The position numbers were made by a program, and so were the translations under genes. DNA of 64,000 nucleotides from contig NZ_QXIL01000001.1 in NCBI RefSeq assembly GCF_004115745.1, positions 124,001 through 188,000 of the forward strand. Reading direction: 5' to 3'. Below are positions 9,671-18,108 of the stretch, piece after piece. Below the pieces are notes generated by a model. That model worked only from the letters and a program-made list of their open reading frames with translations. It did no database searches and had not been told where the DNA came from. Every line of letters begins with the position of its first letter. Position 1 is the first letter of the stretch. This DNA comes from Levilactobacillus suantsaii (GTDB lineage Bacteria; Bacillota; Bacilli; Lactobacillales; Lactobacillaceae).

Positions 9671-10495
9671 CTAACCAAAGTTCCCCGAAACATAATCACT
9701 CGTCACTTGCACCTGCGGATTCGTGAAGATTTGGCTGGTCGTGTCGTACTCCAAGACCCGACCTTGATTGAAGAACGCCGTGTATTCACTGATCCGAGCC
9801 GCCTGTTGCATGTTGTGTGTCACGATGATGATGGTGTAATGCTGCTTAAGCTTCAGCAAGGTATCCTCCAGCTGACTCGTCGACACGGGATCAAGCGCAC
9901 TAGCCGGTTCGTCCAACAATAAGATGTCGGGTTTCACGGCAATCGCCCGCGCAATACACAATCGTTGCGCCTGCCCCCCGGACAGCGCCAACGCGCTCTT
10001 GTCCAGGTCGTCTTTGACCTGTTCCCACAACGCGGCTTGTCGCAGGGAGGTCTCGACGATTTCATCAAGCTTAGTTTTAGCCGTTACACCGCGTAAGCGC
10101 AAGGCAAACGCAATATTATCGTAAATTGATTTGGCAAATGGGTTAGGTCGTTGAAACACCATCCCCACCCGCCGGCGCATCTCGTACACGTCGATATCGG
10201 GTTGGTTGATATCCACGCCCCGGTACATGATGCGCCCTTTAACCGTCGCGATGCGGTCGTTCATCCGGTTCAGTGACCGTAAATAAGTCGACTTTCCGGA
10301 CCCGGACGGCCCAATCAGTGCCGTAATCTGATTCTGGGCAAACTGCAAATCGCCCTCGAAGATGGCCTCCTTACTGCCGTAGTACACGTGGAGGTCCTCG
10401 GTCGCAAGCACGATGGGGTGCCCCGCTTCATGAGGCTGGGTCACGTGGCGCTCTTGCATGGCCGTACGCCGTTGAACATCACTACTCATAAACAT
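9671..10495 (-). CDS. pstB: Phosphate ABC transporter ATP-binding protein (first copy)
   Basis: A 274-residue Pst ATPase with an N-terminal extension of about 20 residues compared with the second copy. Walker A is GPSGSGKST, the signature LSGGQAQR, Walker [14 protein letters not shown], and the switch region [10 protein letters not shown]. An ATG at 10495 is ten bases from AAGGAGG; a second ATG two codons later is possible. It lies 15 bases downstream of pstA, inside pstSCABB-phoU. The two ATPases might form a heterodimer or alternate, which the sequence cannot decide. Confidence 0.95.
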   Translation of the reverse strand: MFMSSDVQRRTAMQERHVTQPHEAGHPIVLATEDLHVYYGSKEAIFEGDLQFAQNQITALIGPSGSGKSTYLRSLNRMNDRIATVKGRIMYRGVDINQPDIDVYEMRRRVGMVFQRPNPFAKSIYDNIAFALRLRGVTAKTKLDEIVETSLRQAALWEQVKDDLDKSALALSGGQAQRLCIARAIAVKPDILLLDEPASALDPVSTSQLEDTLLKLKQHYTIIIVTHNMQQAARISEYTAFFNQGRVLEYDTTSQIFTNPQVQVTSDYVSGNFG

Positions 10496-10510
10496 CTCTC
10501 GACATCCTCC

Positions 10511-11395
10511 TTAGGCTGACGTCAGCCGCTTGTACAGGCGTTTCCCCAGATAACGGGCCGCCAGGTTGAACAGTAAGATGGCAATCACTAAGACCGCCGA
10601 CGCTCCGGACGAAATCGCCTTGGCGTCGGGCATGATGCCCTCTGAATTGATTTTCCAAATATGCACGGCCAACGTTTCGGCCGGCCGCATTGGGTTCAAC
10701 GGACTGGAGATGTTGAACGGGTTCCAGTCGGCGAAATTTAACGCCGGTGCACTTTGCCCTGCCGTATAAATCAACGCGGCGGCTTCCCCGAAGACCCGCC
10801 CGGCACTCAAGATGAACCCCGTCAAGATGCTGGGGACGGCGGCTGGTAGAATCACCCGGGTAATGGTCTCCCACCGCGACAGCCCGAGTGCCAGCCCCCC
10901 TTCGCGTTGTTGTGGGTCAATCGTGCGCAGTGAATCTTCAATGCTCCGCGTTAGTAGCGGCAAGTTGAAGAACGTCAACGCAAACGCTCCGGACAGAATC
11001 GAAAACCCCATGTTTAGCTTGACCACGAAGAACAGGAACCCAAACAGTCCCACCACCACAGACGGTAACGAACTTAGAATCTCAATCGCAGTCCGCACCG
11101 TGTTGGTCACCCAATTATCCTTAGCGTATTCGTACAGATAAATGGCCGACCCCAACGCGATGGGAAACGAAATCAACATTGCTAGAATCAATAAATAAAA
11201 CGAATTGAAGAGTTGGATGCCCACACCCCCACCCTTCGTGAAGGCTTTGGCGGGTGCCGTTAGAAAGTGCCAACTCAACTGGGGCACCCCACTGACCAGG
11301 ATATAACCGAGCAAGGCCAGCAAGATGAGGACCACCAGGCCGGCGATGCCGTATAACGTTCCAATCGCCACTTTATTTTGTCGTTTTGCGTTCAT
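10511..11395 (-). CDS. pstA: Phosphate ABC transporter permease PstA
   Basis: A 294-residue inner-membrane permease with six predicted membrane segments and the cytoplasmic coupling loop EGGLALGLSRWETITRVILPAAVPSI, the EAA-type motif of binding-protein-dependent permeases. The frame extends to a TTG at 11422, but the ATG at 11395 lies immediately after the pstC stop (TAACATG) and starts a sensible MNAKRQNKV cytoplasmic N-terminus, so it is chosen. It pairs with PstC. Confidence 0.93.
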   Translation of the reverse strand: MNAKRQNKVAIGTLYGIAGLVVLILLALLGYILVSGVPQLSWHFLTAPAKAFTKGGGVGIQLFNSFYLLILAMLISFPIALGSAIYLYEYAKDNWVTNTVRTAIEILSSLPSVVVGLFGFLFFVVKLNMGFSILSGAFALTFFNLPLLTRSIEDSLRTIDPQQREGGLALGLSRWETITRVILPAAVPSILTGFILSAGRVFGEAAALIYTAGQSAPALNFADWNPFNISSPLNPMRPAETLAVHIWKINSEGIMPDAKAISSGASAVLVIAILLFNLAARYLGKRLYKRLTSA

Positions 11396-11396
11396 G

Positions 11397-12329
11397 TTAT
11401 TGCAGCCGCCCCTTTCGTCCAATCAGTCGAATAATCAGGTTAAAGACCAGTGACATCACTAACAGCACTAACGCCAGTGACCACAGCGCGTTATTTTGTA
11501 ACGACCCCATGACCGTGTTCCCGATTCCAGTGGTCAAGACCGACGTTAAAGTTGCGGCTGGGTCGACCAGACTATGTGGCATCAAGGCCGCGTTACCAAC
11601 CACCATTTGGACCGCCAGTGCTTCACCGAAGGCCCGGGCCATCCCGAAGACCACCGCCGTCATCAAGCCCGGTGTCGCGGCCCGCAAGACCACCTTGTAA
11701 ATGGTCTGCCATTGGGTCGCTCCTAAGGCCAGTGAGGCTTCACGGTAGTAACGTGGGACCGCCCGCAAAGCGTCCGCACTCATCGACGTGACCGTCGGTA
11801 AGATCATCACGAACAACACACAGGTCCCGGACAAGATTCCGAACCCACTACCACCAAAGGTTGCGCGAGTAAAAGGTACGATGACGCTCAATCCAATGAA
11901 CCCGTAAACCACGGAGGGGATCCCCACCAGTAGTTCGGTTACGGGTTGGAGGATCTTAGCGCCTTTGCCTGGCGAGATTTCATTCATAAAGACGGCCGTC
12001 CCGATGGCAAACGGGGTCGCCACCAGCGCCGATAAAATCGTAATCAGAAATGACCCGACGATCATCGACAAAGCCCCAACTTCGGGCTTGCCGTGGGCAT
12101 CGGTAATGCTGGGGTTCCAATCTTTCCCACTTAAAAACGACCATAAATTCACGTGATTAGTGGTGAAAGTTGCCAATCCTTTGGATGCCACGAAACCGAT
12201 AATCGCAACCACCACGGCCGCGATGATAATCAGTGCGGTAAAACTCACGACCCGCCCCCAGATTTCCAGCTTAGCCGCCTTCGAGCGACGTTTTAACTCG
12301 TGTTCGAGCTGTTCCGGTGATTTGGTCAT
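11397..12329 (-). CDS. pstC: Phosphate ABC transporter permease PstC
   Basis: A 310-residue permease, partner of PstA. It has a long charged N-terminus (SPEQLEHELKRRSKAAKLEIWG), six hydrophobic spans and the coupling loop REASLALGATQWQTIYKVVLRAA. The ATG overlaps the end of pstS by four bases, so translation is probably coupled. Length is normal for the family. Confidence 0.95.
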   Translation of the reverse strand: MTKSPEQLEHELKRRSKAAKLEIWGRVVSFTALIIIAAVVVAIIGFVASKGLATFTTNHVNLWSFLSGKDWNPSITDAHGKPEVGALSMIVGSFLITILSALVATPFAIGTAVFMNEISPGKGAKILQPVTELLVGIPSVVYGFIGLSVIVPFTRATFGGSGFGILSGTCVLFVMILPTVTSMSADALRAVPRYYREASLALGATQWQTIYKVVLRAATPGLMTAVVFGMARAFGEALAVQMVVGNAALMPHSLVDPAATLTSVLTTGIGNTVMGSLQNNALWSLALVLLVMSLVFNLIIRLIGRKGRLQ

Positions 12330-13213
12330 GAGTGCTGGCCTCCAATCTTTGTGATTTGGCCGTGCACGTCCCGTTCGACGTGCATCTGGCTAGGTGACAA
12401 GTAACCCAATAGCCGGACCAGTGTTTTTTGAATGGCCGGCGATTGGACGTACTTGATAAAATCCTTGGTCAGTCCCGTGGGCTGTCCCTTCGTGTAGAGG
12501 TGTTCGTACGACCAAATTTTCCAGCGGTTATTGATGACGTTAGCTTCGGTCGGAGCCACGTGGTTCAACGCCACAGCCTGGACACCCTTGGTCACGTAGG
12601 AAAAGGCCACGTAACTGATGGCCCCCGGCGTGGTCTCCACGATTTGGCGGACCATTCCCGAAGAATCTTGTTCTTGAGCGGTCTTGGAACGATGACCGGC
12701 TAACCCGAACTGTTCAAAAGTCGCCCGGGTCCCACTGCCTTGCGCCCGATTGATCAACACGATGGGCACATCTTTCCCACCAACTTGTTTCCAGTTGGTC
12801 ACTTTGCCGGTAAAGACAGCGACTAATTGTTTGGTCGTCAATTGGGTGATCCCCGTTTTACGGTTCACGATGGGCGTGATGCCCACGACTGCCACGCGGT
12901 GATCGACCAGGCCTTTCGCCCGAATTCCCTTTTGTTCCGCCGCAAATAAATCCGAATTACCAATCTGCACGGCGCCTTCTTGAATCTGGCTCAACCCCGT
13001 CCCGGTCCCACCGCCTTGAACGTTGATAAACGTCCCCAGGTGGTCGCCGGCATATTGCTCGCCAGCCGCTTCAACCAATGGCTGTAGCGCCGTGGAGCCT
13101 ACCGCCGTAATTGATCCACCTGCATGGCTGACCTGGCGGGTCTGGTAAGCAAAGATGCCCAGAGCTACTAAAATCATGAGGAGTAGGCTCTGTAACCATC
13201 GTCGTTTTGTCAT
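12326..13213 (-). CDS. pstS: Phosphate-binding protein PstS
   Basis: A 295-residue extracellular phosphate receptor of the Pst importer. The binding-site segments GSTALQPLVEAA, QGGGTGTGLSQIQEGAVQIGNSD and INRAQGSGTRATFEQFG are characteristic. The N-terminus has a hydrophobic span (residues 6-22), but no lipobox cysteine follows it; PstS of Firmicutes is usually a lipoprotein, so this one is either released by signal peptidase I or held by its uncleaved span. It is the first gene of the operon, with a Pho box upstream. Confidence 0.93.
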   Translation of the reverse strand: MTKRRWLQSLLLMILVALGIFAYQTRQVSHAGGSITAVGSTALQPLVEAAGEQYAGDHLGTFINVQGGGTGTGLSQIQEGAVQIGNSDLFAAEQKGIRAKGLVDHRVAVVGITPIVNRKTGITQLTTKQLVAVFTGKVTNWKQVGGKDVPIVLINRAQGSGTRATFEQFGLAGHRSKTAQEQDSSGMVRQIVETTPGAISYVAFSYVTKGVQAVALNHVAPTEANVINNRWKIWSYEHLYTKGQPTGLTKDFIKYVQSPAIQKTLVRLLGYLSPSQMHVERDVHGQITKIGGQHS

Positions 13214-13269
13214 CCCGTTTGTCCCTCCTATCCCGGTTGGTTGCGTTCCGGCCGGGTATCTCAGGAATT

Positions 13270-13323
13270 AGTATACCGGGTGAATGTAAATGTGATGTAG
13301 ACGTATTGTAAAGGTTATGTAAA
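13270..13323 (-). promoter_or_regulatory. Pho box and -10 of the pst operon
   Basis: Four direct repeats read on the minus strand as TTTACA, TTTACA, TCTACA, TTTACA, starting at exact 11-base steps (plus coordinates 13318, 13307, 13296, 13285). Nine bases further is TATACT (13275-13270). This matches the PhoP-binding pattern TT(A/T)ACA with about 5-base spacers known from Bacillus PhoP. The pstS start is 57 bases downstream, and phoPR lies directly upstream in the same orientation. Confidence 0.85.
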
Positions 13324-13421
13324 TGTCCCCGCAAAGTAAGGTCAATTACGATTAAAAGTGGAGGCCAAACTGACTTTGGCTGCCGTTTCGATCTCTTATG
13401 GACACCGACTAATTGCAAAAA

Positions 13422-13465
13422 AAGCACCCCCTGCAAATGGAAATTCCATTTAAAGGTGGTGCACT
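13422..13465 (-). terminator. Terminator after phoR
   Basis: A long imperfect hairpin (AGTGCACCACC ... GGGGGTGCT with an inner AAATGG/CCATTT stem), followed by TTTTTTT on the minus strand, 25 bases past the phoR stop. It resembles the lrgB terminator at 27265-27313. Confidence 0.8.
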
Positions 13466-13489
13466 TAGTGTTTGGTCTCAGGCCCCAAC

Positions 13490-14896
13490 TTATCGAGATA
13501 GCTCCGTTTTACGAGCCGCCAAGCGCTGTTGCGCCGAAAGGGCCTCGGCCGTTTTGCGCGGAAAGGTCAAAGTCACCGTGGTCCCCTGGCCCAACTCACT
13601 TTGCAACTCCAGCTTACCGTTCAAGGCTTGGACCAATTCACGCACGATGGCTAGCCCCAAGCCACTCCCGCTGACCCGCTGGTTGGAATGGGAAAGTTCC
13701 GCCCGGTAAAAGCGTTCAAAGACTCGCAACTGGTCTGACTGTGAAATGCCTATCCCAGTATCGGCAATTATGAGGCTCCAAGTTGTGGTGGTCGTTTTCA
13801 GACGCAACGTAACGCTTCCCTGCGGCCGATTATACTTGATGGCGTTACTCAACACGTTTTTAATGATTTGGTCCAGCTTACGCTGATCGGTCGCCGCTGT
13901 GAACTCAGCGGGCACCTGGTTCGTTAACGCTACCTGATTGACGCCAGCGAGGGGCGTCAACAAGTGGACCTGGTTGGCGACCAGTTGACCCACGCCAACC
14001 TGATTGATTTCCACGGCGTTCCCCGATTCCAGGTGCGAAATAGTCAGCACGTCGTTGATCAGCTCGACTAACCGGTCGCTTTGCTGGTCGATGATCTGTA
14101 AAAACTCCACCGATTTTTCGGGGTCATCCTTGGCACCCGCCAACAGCGTCTTGGCAAACCCGGAAATCGCGGTGACTGGCGTTTTCAGTTCGTGCGAAGC
14201 ATTGGACACGAAGTCCATCTGCATCTGCTCGACCGCATAAACTTCGGTCACGTCGTACAACAACACTAGCACTTGGAAGTAGTCTTGTGATGTCGCCGTG
14301 TAGACTACCTGAGCGTCGATTGTCCGCTCGTTGGGCGACCCCGGGAGCTTCAAGACTCGGTGTTGGGTCTGCCGCTCGGACAACGCCTTGTTGATCAAAC
14401 TTGCCAGTTCGAACTGGCGGACGTCTTGCGTAAACAGGTGACGTCGTGGCGAGATACGTTGTTGCAAGAATTGCTCCATTGCTGGGTTGGCCAATTCCAC
14501 CTTGCGGTAGCGGTCAATCACCATGACCCCAATCGGCAAATAATCCAGCAAGGTCGCGAATTCTTGATTCTGCCCCGCCATCTTACGGTGGAACTTGCGT
14601 TGCTGGGTCTGTAAGTAATTGATCTGTAAGGCCAACTGGTAGAACGGGTCGTGGGGCGACAGCAACACGTGGGCCAGGGCCTCAGCGTGACGCATTTGCT
14701 GAACTTTTTTGGTCAAAATATTGATTCGTTGCTGCGCCCAACGCTGGACCCACAATAAACAGCCCCATTCGATGGCAGCAAACGACCAGCCAATGACCAG
14801 CGCCCAGCCACTGTTATCGGGGCGTAACCCCCACACCAATAACGTATTCAAACTCAATAAAACAATGGCGCTCCCCCAAGTGAATTGGCGGCTCAT
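13490..14896 (-). CDS. phoR: Phosphate-responsive sensor histidine kinase PhoR
   Basis: A 468-residue membrane kinase. It has two hydrophobic spans (about 9-24 and 30-50) with almost no extracellular loop, a PAS-like region (about 112-220), the phosphoacceptor motif FVSNASHELKTP with H235, and an ATPase domain with N-box NVLSNAIKYNRP, ADTGIGIS and GSGLGLAIV. The tiny external loop fits PhoR proteins that sense through PstB-PhoU rather than directly. It overlaps phoP by four bases. Naming rests on the adjacent pst operon with its Pho box. Confidence 0.9.
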   Translation of the reverse strand: MSRQFTWGSAIVLLSLNTLLVWGLRPDNSGWALVIGWSFAAIEWGCLLWVQRWAQQRINILTKKVQQMRHAEALAHVLLSPHDPFYQLALQINYLQTQQRKFHRKMAGQNQEFATLLDYLPIGVMVIDRYRKVELANPAMEQFLQQRISPRRHLFTQDVRQFELASLINKALSERQTQHRVLKLPGSPNERTIDAQVVYTATSQDYFQVLVLLYDVTEVYAVEQMQMDFVSNASHELKTPVTAISGFAKTLLAGAKDDPEKSVEFLQIIDQQSDRLVELINDVLTISHLESGNAVEINQVGVGQLVANQVHLLTPLAGVNQVALTNQVPAEFTAATDQRKLDQIIKNVLSNAIKYNRPQGSVTLRLKTTTTTWSLIIADTGIGISQSDQLRVFERFYRAELSHSNQRVSGSGLGLAIVRELVQALNGKLELQSELGQGTTVTLTFPRKTAEALSAQQRLAARKTELSR

Positions 14897-15597
14897 GGCA
14901 CCGCCTCGAAGGTGTAACCAAAGCCCCGCACCGTTTTCAGCAAGCTAGGATGCTTGGGGTCGGTCTCAATTTTTTCCCGTAAATGGGACACGTGGATGTC
15001 GACCATCCGCGTTTGGCCACTGTAGTCGAAGCCCCAAACCCCTTCGAGTAGTTGCTCACGACTCCAGACCTTGCCAGGACGTTTGGCAAAGAAGAGTAAC
15101 AGTTCAAACTCCTTGGGCGTTAATTCAATTTGTTGTTGACCACGCTTGACCTGGAACTTGTCCTGGTCGATGCTCAACCCCGCAATCTGGATCACGTTGC
15201 CCGCTTCCGTAGGTTGCTGCGGGTGGTCATCTTCGTGGTACCGGCGCATGACCGCCTTCATTCGTGCCAACACTTCGCGTGGACTGAATGGTTTGGTGAT
15301 GTAATCATCCGCACCTAACTCTAAGCCCACGACCGTATCGAACTCACTAGTCTTGGCGGTGATCATAATAATCGGTGTCTGGATTTTTTCCTGACGTAAC
15401 CGTTTGGTCACCTCAACCCCGTCTAACTTCGGCAGCATCAAATCTAACAAAATGACATCAAAATTCTCATGTTCCGCCAACTGTAACGCCTGTTCGCCAT
15501 CGATGGCCGTGACCACCTGATAGTCTGCTTGTTCCAAATTATACTGTAACAGCGTCACAATTGACGGCTCATCATCCACGACTAGCACTCTACTCAT
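14893..15597 (-). CDS. phoP: Phosphate response regulator PhoP
   Basis: A 234-residue OmpR-type regulator. The receiver domain (1-120) has the acidic pair DDE near residue 7, the phosphoacceptor in VILLDLMLP (about D52) and the lysine in ITKPFSP. The winged-helix DNA-binding domain (about 135-232) includes LTPKEFELLLF and the C-terminal TVRGFGYTFE. It should bind the 11-base repeats upstream of pstS. It is three bases from the MinJ-like gene and overlaps phoR. Confidence 0.93.
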   Translation of the reverse strand: MSRVLVVDDEPSIVTLLQYNLEQADYQVVTAIDGEQALQLAEHENFDVILLDLMLPKLDGVEVTKRLRQEKIQTPIIMITAKTSEFDTVVGLELGADDYITKPFSPREVLARMKAVMRRYHEDDHPQQPTEAGNVIQIAGLSIDQDKFQVKRGQQQIELTPKEFELLLFFAKRPGKVWSREQLLEGVWGFDYSGQTRMVDIHVSHLREKIETDPKHPSLLKTVRGFGYTFEAVP

Positions 15598-15600
15598 GAT

Positions 15601-16758
15601 TTACCCCTCCTGATCTCTGAATAGAACAATTCCGATTTCGTGTGGCGCCCCGGAATAAATGGCCGTTTCCGTGACTTTTAAATCGCCTGCCATGTTGCGC
15701 ACCCGCAAATGGCAGTATGTTGGGTTTTGCAATAGCGCTTCGTAAAACGCCGTTTCGCTATTCACCGCGCGATGGTTGCATTCCAAAATAATGTCGCCCG
15801 CCGCTAAGTCGAGTTTGTTAGCCGGCGTACCTGGTCGGATGGCCAGCACCCGGACCCCATCGTCTACCTGAGAATACCAAAATGATTGCCGGTGGTCATA
15901 GCGTTTGGCTTGCCATAAGCACCACCCATAACAAACTAACAACACGATAACACCAATCGGTAAGTCTTGTGGTCGCCACAGCAACCACCCCAACAAGACT
16001 ACCGCTAAGCCAGCTAACACCAAAATTTGCCGGGACAGGTGCCGATAAACCGCTTTAGGCACTTCCCGAAAGACCGTGAAGCGGACCCCCAACAGCAAGG
16101 GTAAAAACAACACGGCAAAGGTCTGTCCGTGTAGGTTCAGCATCGGCCACCAGGACAAGCCGCCTTGAACGAACCAGTCCCCGGGAACCAAGGTCACGAC
16201 CGGCACCACCAGCAACTCTCGCCAAGGATAACCGGCGATTCGCTTGCCCCGTTGCTTGGCGTAGATGCGTGGGCTATCGAAACGGCCGCCATAGTGAGCG
16301 ACCCAATGGCCTAAACCCAAGAAGGCAATCACAAATAACCAGGCAAAATTAGTTGCGGGCACGTCAGCAGTACTCAGTCCCAGCGTTTGCAGATCAAAAA
16401 CGGGCAACCAACTACTTCCCAGAACCCCGGCCAATAGTGTCGTCACCACTAAAAGGGTGATGGGCAAGACCGTGGTCGGCAAGATAAGTAAGGAAAGACT
16501 GGGTAACGCTTCGTAAATCAGAATCCAGTTAAGCGGCAGACTGAACCCCACGATGAGGGTCAAAATGGAGAGTCCCACCCCGAGGATGACGCCCTGCGTC
16601 AGCATATGTCGTAATTCATAATGATCACTATACACGGCACTACTAAAGTCATGCCGTTCGTGGGCCACCCGTGAGCGACTGGTCAGCCAAGAACGCAAAA
16701 TAGCTAACCATAACAGGGGTTGTAACGCAAAGCTACCCACAACCAATAAAGTCCGCAT
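15601..16758 (-). CDS. MinJ-like polytopic membrane protein with C-terminal PDZ domain
   Basis: A 385-residue protein with about eight hydrophobic segments in the first 295 residues and a PDZ-like domain at the end (DDGVRVLAIRPGTPANKLDLAAGDIILECNHRAVNS). Layout and length resemble B. subtilis MinJ, the bridge between DivIVA and MinD in division-site selection, encoded in the same prfB neighbourhood. No protease residues are evident. In many lactobacilli ftsEX occupies the space between prfB and phoP; here it is absent. The gene precedes phoP by three bases, so phoPR is probably expressed with it. A role in division is an inference. Confidence 0.6.
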   Translation of the reverse strand: MRTLLVVGSFALQPLLWLAILRSWLTSRSRVAHERHDFSSAVYSDHYELRHMLTQGVILGVGLSILTLIVGFSLPLNWILIYEALPSLSLLILPTTVLPITLLVVTTLLAGVLGSSWLPVFDLQTLGLSTADVPATNFAWLFVIAFLGLGHWVAHYGGRFDSPRIYAKQRGKRIAGYPWRELLVVPVVTLVPGDWFVQGGLSWWPMLNLHGQTFAVLFLPLLLGVRFTVFREVPKAVYRHLSRQILVLAGLAVVLLGWLLWRPQDLPIGVIVLLVCYGWCLWQAKRYDHRQSFWYSQVDDGVRVLAIRPGTPANKLDLAAGDIILECNHRAVNSETAFYEALLQNPTYCHLRVRNMAGDLKVTETAIYSGAPHEIGIVLFRDQEG

Positions 16759-16793
16759 GCAATCGACACCTTTCTAAAAAACTAGCTGACATC

Positions 16794-16799
16794 AGTATA
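16794..16799 (-). promoter_or_regulatory. -10 element ahead of the MinJ-like gene and phoPR
   Basis: TATACT on the minus strand, 36 bases before the ATG and immediately past the prfB terminator. The best -35 candidates (GTTACC with 16-base spacing) lie in the terminator stem, so the promoter assignment is tentative. Confidence 0.4.
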
Positions 16800-16811
16800 G
16801 CATTAACTAAA

Positions 16812-16842
16812 AACGGGTAACACCAGATTCGCGTTACCCGTT
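16812..16842 (-). terminator. Terminator after prfB
   Basis: A perfect 10-base stem AACGGGTAAC/GTTACCCGTT with an 11-base loop, then TTTTTAGTT on the minus strand, 40 bases past the prfB stop. Confidence 0.8.
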
Positions 16843-16881
16843 CAACCAATTTATTTATATGACGTGTCACCGACTCCCAGT

Positions 16882-17998
16882 CTAGTCGGGATTTTTTTGA
16901 CTCAATTGCCACTGCAAATAAGCATCGATAAACGGGTCTAAGTCGCCATCCATAACGGCTTGGCCCTGCGACGTCTCGTGGTTGGTGCGGTGGTCTTTGA
17001 CCATGGTGTACGGGTGGAAGACGTAGGAGCGAATCTGCGACCCCCAACCAATATCCATCTGGACACCTTCCAAAGCCGCCTTTTCCTTAGCCTTCTTCTC
17101 TTCTTCCAGTTCGTACAGTTTGGCCCGCAACATGGACAGTGCCGTTTGCCGGTTTTGGAGTTGCGACCGTTGGGCCTGACTTTGCGTCACGATGCCCGTG
17201 GGCAGATGGGTAATCCGCACGGCTGACGAGGTCTTATTGACGTGTTGGCCTCCAGCTCCGGAAGCCCGGTACACGTCGACCTTCAAGTCGGCGGGGTTAA
17301 TCTCCACATCGACCGAATCATCTAGTTGCGGTAACACATCTACCGATGCAAATGAGGTGTGCCGCCGCCCCGCGGAATCAAATGGCGAGATTCGGACCAG
17401 CCGGTGCACGCCCTTTTCGGAACGCAAATACCCGTAAGCGTTGTGGCCGGCAATCAACAGGGGCGCACTACTCAAGCCGGCCACTTCCCCCGCTTGGTAG
17501 TCTAAGACGGAAACTTTGAAGTGGTGCTGTTCGGCCCAGCGGGTGTACATCCGCATCAACATTGAGCCCCAGTCTTGCGATTCTGTTCCCCCGGCCCCCG
17601 GGTGAATTTCTAAAATGGCATTGTTGCGATCGTACTTCTGGTTCAATAACAAGTTCAACCGGTACTGCCGCAAAGCCGCCTGAGTCTTAGCAAAATTCTG
17701 GTTGAAATCGGCCTGAATATCGTCGTCCGGTTCCTCACTCAGAAGGTCGATGGCAACCTCCAAATCGGCAACTTGGTCGGACAATTTCTGAAAAGCGCCG
17801 ACTTTTTGCTTCATCTCGTTGGTGGCATCGATCAGTTTTTGGGCCTGTTGCGGATCGTCCCAGAATCCTGGCTCTGCCATTTGGCCTTCGTTGACACTGA
17901 TGCTCTCGTTCAGCGCATCAAAGTCAAAGTGACCTCCTAAAGCCGGTTAATTGTGTTTTCATGGTTTCAATGGCGTGTTTAGCATCCGTTAATTCCAT
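16882..17998 (-). CDS. prfB: Peptide chain release factor 2, programmed +1 frameshift
   Basis: RF2 recognises UGA and UAA stop codons. The gene begins at ATG 17998 (AAAAGGAG upstream), reads 24 codons MELTDAKHAIETMKTQ...RRSL, meets an in-frame TGA at 17926-17924, and continues in the +1 frame as DFDALNESIS and on to the stop at 16882. The product is 371 residues, the normal RF2 length. The catalytic GGQ is in SGAGGQHVNKT and the specificity region is present. A gene finder that ignores the shift would start late, at 17880. RF2 scarcity promotes the frameshift, an autoregulatory loop known across bacteria. Confidence 0.97.
17924..17938 (-). promoter_or_regulatory. prfB: RF2 recoding site: internal Shine-Dalgarno and CTT TGA C
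   Basis: Minus strand reads AGG AGG TCA CTT TGA C. An internal Shine-Dalgarno AGGAGG lies three bases before the slippery CTT and the in-frame TGA, the same architecture as E. coli prfB (AGG GGG TAT CTT TGA C). Confidence 0.95.
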
Positions 17999-18041
17999 TT
18001 TGTTGGCTCCTTTTTAAGGTGATTTTTGGTGGTGATAACCA

Positions 18042-18076
18042 AACAGGGACCCGGGACAAGTCCCCAGGTCCCTGTT
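18042..18076 (-). terminator. Terminator after secA
   Basis: A 10-base stem AACAGGGACC/GGTCCCTGTT with an inner GGG/CCC pairing, followed by TTTGGTT on the minus strand, 33 bases past the secA stop. Only about 40 bases separate it from the prfB ATG, and no separate prfB promoter is obvious. Confidence 0.7.
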
Positions 18077-18108
18077 CAAACGCTCCTATTAAGCGCGTCA
18101 CACGGTCT

